Positions 13,556 to 16,381 of a stretch of DNA of 16,381 bases are shown here, piece after piece. Under the pieces are notes generated by a model. That model had not been told where the DNA came from and did not search any database. It saw only the letters and a program-made list of their open reading frames with translations. The stretch covers positions 1 to 16,381 of the forward strand of contig JWZX01001107.1 of the NCBI GenBank assembly GCA_001275005.1, in the 5' to 3' direction. How positions within the stretch are numbered: position 1 is the first letter of the stretch; every line of letters starts with the position of its first letter. This DNA is from Chrysochromulina tobinii. Its lineage: Eukaryota; Haptophyta; Prymnesiales; Chrysochromulinaceae. The position numbers and the translations under genes are program-made.

Positions 13556-15800
13556 ATGCCCACCAAGACCGAGCGCATCCAGCGCGCATTCGAGATCTTC
13601 GATACCGACGGCAACGGCAGCTTGTCGATCGCTGAGCTCAAGGCGGTGTTGACAAGGCCCGGAGGTGGCCATGCATTGACGGACAAGGAGGTGGCGGCGA
13701 TCATCGCCGAGTTCGATGCCAATGGCGACGGCGAGCTGCAGATCGATGAGTTTGCGCTCATGTGGGGGCCTCTAGTCGAGCAGCAGCTGCAGGAGGAGGA
13801 GGACGACGACGACGAGGAGGAGGAGGACGACGACGAGGACACGCCATTGGCGACGCCATCGACGAGCTTCATCCGTCGGTTGGTCAAGGGCGCCACCAAG
13901 GACAAGGGAAAGGGGAAGGCGAAGAGCAAGAGATCGTCCAGGGCGAAGAGCAAGCTTACGGCCAAGCCGTCGAAGGCGAAAAGCGCCAGAGCGGCCTCGC
14001 TCGCCGACCCTTCCGTCGATGAGAAAGCGGCGTCGAAGGGGTCTCTGCAGTCGTCGGCGGAGCTCGAGGCGCTCGTGGAGGAGGAGACGCGCGCGCTGGG
14101 CGAACTCGAGGCGCGGCTCGCGGCGGGCGGGCTCGACACTTTTGAACGCCGGCTGGGCGCGGCGCTGCTGGAGGAGGCTACTGTGAAGCAGGCGCTCGCG
14201 GGCAAGAGGAGCGCGCTGTTGGAACTGGTGCGCGCCTGATGTGCATGCTGATTGCGTCCCTCATTAGCGCTGTTGGAACTGGTGCGCCTGATGGCATCTC
14301 GGAGTGCATGATGATTGCGTCCCTCATTAGGTTGAGGAGTGCGCCTGATGGAATCTCGGATCGTCTACGTCTGAATGTGTCGAGTGCATCTCGGACTGCA
14401 TCTCTCATTGCACCTGTGATTGGCTCCATCATCAGGTTCGCTCGTGGGATCGTAACGGCGACGGCATGATCAACAAGGTGGAGCTGCGCCAGGTGGTGCG
14501 TAATAAACTCAAGGTGCACGCGACCAACGACGAGATCGACGACCTCTTCGACATCTTCGATGCCGACCACTCGAGTGCGCTCTGATGACCGTTGATGCGC
14601 TCTGATGACCGTTGATGACTTCTGAGGACCGTTGATGACCTCTGATGACCTGATGACCACTCGAGTGCGCTCCTGCTGCAAACGGCCGACCACTGATGAC
14701 CTCGGATGACCGTTGATTGCGTGCCTCATCAGATGCACTCGACCTCGACGAGCTCGGGCTCTGCCTACGCGCGCTGCAGGAGGCGGCCTCCGCCGCGCGC
14801 GCGGAGCTCGCCGAGATCTCGAGCCTGATTGACGAAGCACGCGCTCGGCTCGGGCAGCTGAGGGACGCGGTAGCGCTCATGAAACGGTTGGAGCAGGAGC
14901 AGGTGCGTGATCTGGAGGCGGAGATGCTGACAGTTGATTGATTGCCATGGATGGGCCCTGATGACACTGGATTGCAATTGAGCGCCGCAGGCTCGCTAAT
15001 TGCCACCGATTGCCTCCCTAATTGCCACCGATTGCCTCCCTAATTGCCACCGATTGCCTCCCTAATTGCCACCGACTGCCTCCCTAATTGCCACCGATTG
15101 CCTCCCTAATTGAGCGCCGCAGGCTCGCCATCTGGACAAGGGGCGGCCCTCCTCCAACGTGCCCTTGCGGATTCGCGCCGGGCGCCACTTGACGAAGCTC
15201 AACCTCAAGATCCCGTTCGTGGTCAAGGGCTTTCCAAATCAGGCGCCCGAGGGCTTCGCTGGTCGCGAGGCGTTCGCGGCGGGCATCCGAGCGCTCCGAA
15301 TGGCGGGCGGCGCGCTCGAGGACGCCGAGCTGGACAAGTGGTTTGATGCGGCGCTCCTTGAATGCATCGACGCGGGCGTCTCGATCCCGAACGGCGGAGT
15401 GAAGCTGCAGCTCGTGCTGAGCGATGCGGTGGCTGAGGCGGCCAAGTTTGCGCAGGAGGCCGAGGAGAAGGCGGACGCAACCGAGCTTGTCAAGCTCAGG
15501 CGCACGGCACGCGATCAGCAGCAGGCGATCCGTGCGGCGCGCGCGGAGCAGCAGGCTCGCCGTGCCGAGCGCGAGGCGGCGATGCGTGCGGCGGCCGAGG
15601 CGAAGCAGAAGGCGGAGGAGGAAGCGCGCCAAGCCAAGATCCGCTCGTTCAAGCGACGCAAGAGCGTCAAGGAAGGGCATGACGCGAGCTTCGCTGCGCG
15701 TGTGGCCAGCAGGCGCGAGGTGCGCGGAGATCTCGCCGACCCCTTTTCGAGAACACCGTTCCTCGACGCGCTCAAGGCGGCTTCGAAGCCGCTCTGGTGA
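13556..15800 (+). CDS. Gene E: four-EF-hand protein with linker and coiled coil
   Basis: Exons 13556-14227, 14436-14574, 14733-14902 and 15123-15800, 1659 nt, 552 aa. The start is the first ATG in frame (MPTKTERIQRAFEIF). Canonical calcium loops: residues 16-27 (DTDGNGSLSIAE), 54-65 (DANGDGELQIDE), 229-240 (DRNGDGMINKVE) and 266-277 (DADHSNALDLDE). The fourth loop is completed only by splicing exons 2 and 3. The two EF pairs are separated by about 160 residues: a run of Asp/Glu (residues 76-93), a Lys/Ser/Ala-rich basic part, and a helix. After the fourth hand the protein is strongly helical, with a long charged Ala/Glu/Arg coiled coil at about residues 440-510 and a basic stretch (IRSFKRRKSVKEG). 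By family it is a calcium sensor, or a structural calcium-binding protein of the cytoskeleton; the partner is unknown. The frame ends at a TGA that lies within a 40-bp duplication. Confidence 0.85.
14228..14435 (+). other. Intron E1, family B introner-like with exon-end copy
   Basis: Donor GTGCGCGCCTGATG after GGAACTG, acceptor CCATCATCAG/GTTCGC, phase 0, creating the third EF-hand (LVRSWDRNGDG). The upstream exon end (GCGCTGTTGGAACTGGTGCG) is repeated inside at about 14268 after CATTAG. A third partial copy (GAGTGCGCCTGATGG) follows at about 14335. Confidence 0.85.
14575..14732 (+). other. Intron E2, family C introner-like with exon-end copy
   Basis: Donor GTGCGCTCTGATGACC after CACTCGA, acceptor GCCTCATCAG/ATGCACTC, phase 1. 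The splice reconstructs the fourth EF loop DADHSNALDLDE. GACCACTCGAGTGCGCTC spans the donor and recurs at 14655-14672. The body is made of CTGATGACCGTTGATG words. Confidence 0.85.
14903..15122 (+). other. Intron E3 with 22-bp tandem array
   Basis: Donor GAGCAG/GTGCGTGATC, acceptor GAGCGCCGCAG/GCTCGCC, phase 0. The intron start (GTGCGTGATCTGGA) matches the downstream exon start (GCTCGCCATCTGGA) at 10 of 14 bases. A 21-bp repeat including the acceptor (AATTGAGCGCCGCAGGCTCG) lies at 14976 and 15108 and brackets the array. Confidence 0.8.
14997..15106 (+). repeat. 22-bp tandem repeat, five units
   Basis: Five units of TAATTGCCACCGATTGCCTC+CC, one with GACTGC. Intronic and bracketed by the 21-bp acceptor repeat. 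Confidence 0.95.
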
Positions 15801-15865
15801 GCGCTCACCACGACGCGCTCACCACGACGCGCTCAAGGCGGCTTCGAAGCCGCTCTGGTGAGCGC
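15765..15865 (+). repeat. 40-bp direct duplication across the gene E stop codon
   Basis: 15765-15804 and 15826-15865 are identical (GACGCGCTCAAGGCGG ... CTCTGGTGAGCGC). Between them lies GCTCACCACGAC twice, which resembles a family A core. A third, diverged partial copy is at about 15880-15920. Confidence 0.9.
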
Positions 15866-16381
15866 CGTGGTGAGCGCGCGTGCCGGCTTCGAGGCCACTC
15901 TGGTGAGCGCCGTGGTGAGCGCGCATGCGCCGCCGCCCTACCAAGAGCCTACCACATTTCACACCACATCAGTCATCGCCAGACGCCACAGATGAGGCAT
16001 CTTGACCACGTTGCAGGCACGCCGATGTAAGGGTGGCAAAGGTGTACACTAGGATTACGCGCCACGAAGGGCAGCGCGGGGCGATGTCGTTGCTCGTTCC
16101 CTGCGCTGTGCGGGGCACTGTTCGGTTATAGGCAGTGGGGCAGTGCTAAGCGGTAGTGCATGAAGAGTGCTAGTGCGTCATGGGCCGAGAGGCACGTCTG
16201 CCATGACTCCCGTCGCCCCGGTAAGGTGTCCTCCCTGTGAAACCGTGCGGGAAACGTCTGGGATCGGCGGGTCGTGCCTTAAGCCGGGAGGGGGTGCCTT
16301 AAGCCGCGCCGGTACTTAAGTCGGGTCACCGCGACTTAAGATGAAATCTCCCTTAAGTCACGCGTGCTCCGACTTAAGTCG
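15801..16381. other. Noncoding region after gene E
   Basis: No gene seen. From the left it holds the duplicated gene E end with alternating GTGGTGAGCGC words (to about 15930), then unremarkable sequence with a TGTAA word at 16026, then the CTTAAG array at the right edge. There is no telomere repeat or tRNA-like fold that I can support. Confidence 0.6.
16278..16381. repeat. Regular CTTAAG array (37-bp degenerate repeat)
   Basis: Six CTTAAG hexamers start at 16278, 16298, 16315, 16335, 16352 and 16373. The spacing alternates 20 and 17 bp, so every second one is 37-38 bp apart. Flanks vary (GCCTTAAGCC, then GACTTAAGTC). The array runs off the window end. Confidence 0.85.

Noticed and set aside
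12781-14205. Long minus-strand Ser-rich frame opposite genes D and E
   Set aside because: It is the reverse of Asp/Glu and Arg-rich coding sequence, and it crosses the D-E spacer and clear EF-hand codons on the plus strand.
1-16381. Transposase, reverse transcriptase or other mobility enzyme that could move the introns
   Set aside because: No frame on either strand shows such a domain. If the elements move, the enzyme is encoded elsewhere.

Overview
This is a GC-rich nuclear segment from a eukaryote, most likely a unicellular alga or related protist. The reasons are five genes broken by spliceosomal introns (GT-AG, plus probable GC-AG), alanine/serine/proline-rich disordered regions, EF-hand and WD40 proteins, and no bacterial operon or ribosome-binding-site logic. 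I cannot name the species. All gene models were made by hand from reading frame, splice signals and protein-family fit. There is no transcript evidence, but every model has exon lengths that sum to a multiple of three.

Layout. Gene A (minus, before position 1 to 3639; 8 exons in the window) encodes an acidic N-terminus, an EF-hand region and a long Ser/Ala-rich tail. Gene B (minus, 4064-4703, 2 exons) encodes a small basic protein of unknown function. Gene C (plus, 4928-6162, 2 exons) is a prolyl 4-hydroxylase-type 2-oxoglutarate/Fe(II) dioxygenase. Gene D (plus, 6344-13395, 14 exons, about 1659 aa) is a large WD40 beta-propeller protein with a disordered insert. Gene E (plus, 13556-15800, 4 exons, about 552 aa) is a four-EF-hand, coiled-coil protein. 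The last 580 bases are noncoding, with a duplication across the end of gene E and a regular array of CTTAAG hexamers. B and C are divergent around 4704-4927. Genes C, D and E run head to tail.

The outstanding feature is the introns. Of the 25 inferred, about 21 have an X-element-X structure. A 14-50 bp piece of the adjoining exon is repeated at the far side of the intron, and the edge of the repeat falls on the splice junction. In type I, the first bases of the downstream exon are copied at the 5' end of the intron, so the copy supplies the donor and the element supplies the acceptor (CCCCACAG or CCTCATCAG). In type II, the last bases of the upstream exon are copied at the 3' end of the intron, so the copy supplies the acceptor and the element supplies the donor (often GTxCGTyGATTGC). 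The inserted elements form a few families that recur in different genes, always in the sense orientation, and several introns hold two to four tandem copies of element plus exon fragment. This looks like active, introner-type intron gain with unusually long flanking duplications. Related short motifs also sit inside coding exons as in-frame insertions, in more than one reading frame.

The five genes share no obvious pathway. Calcium-binding EF-hands occur in A and E, and D is a propeller scaffold; a cytoskeletal or ciliary role is possible but unproven. What unites the window is the common set of repeats in its introns and exons.
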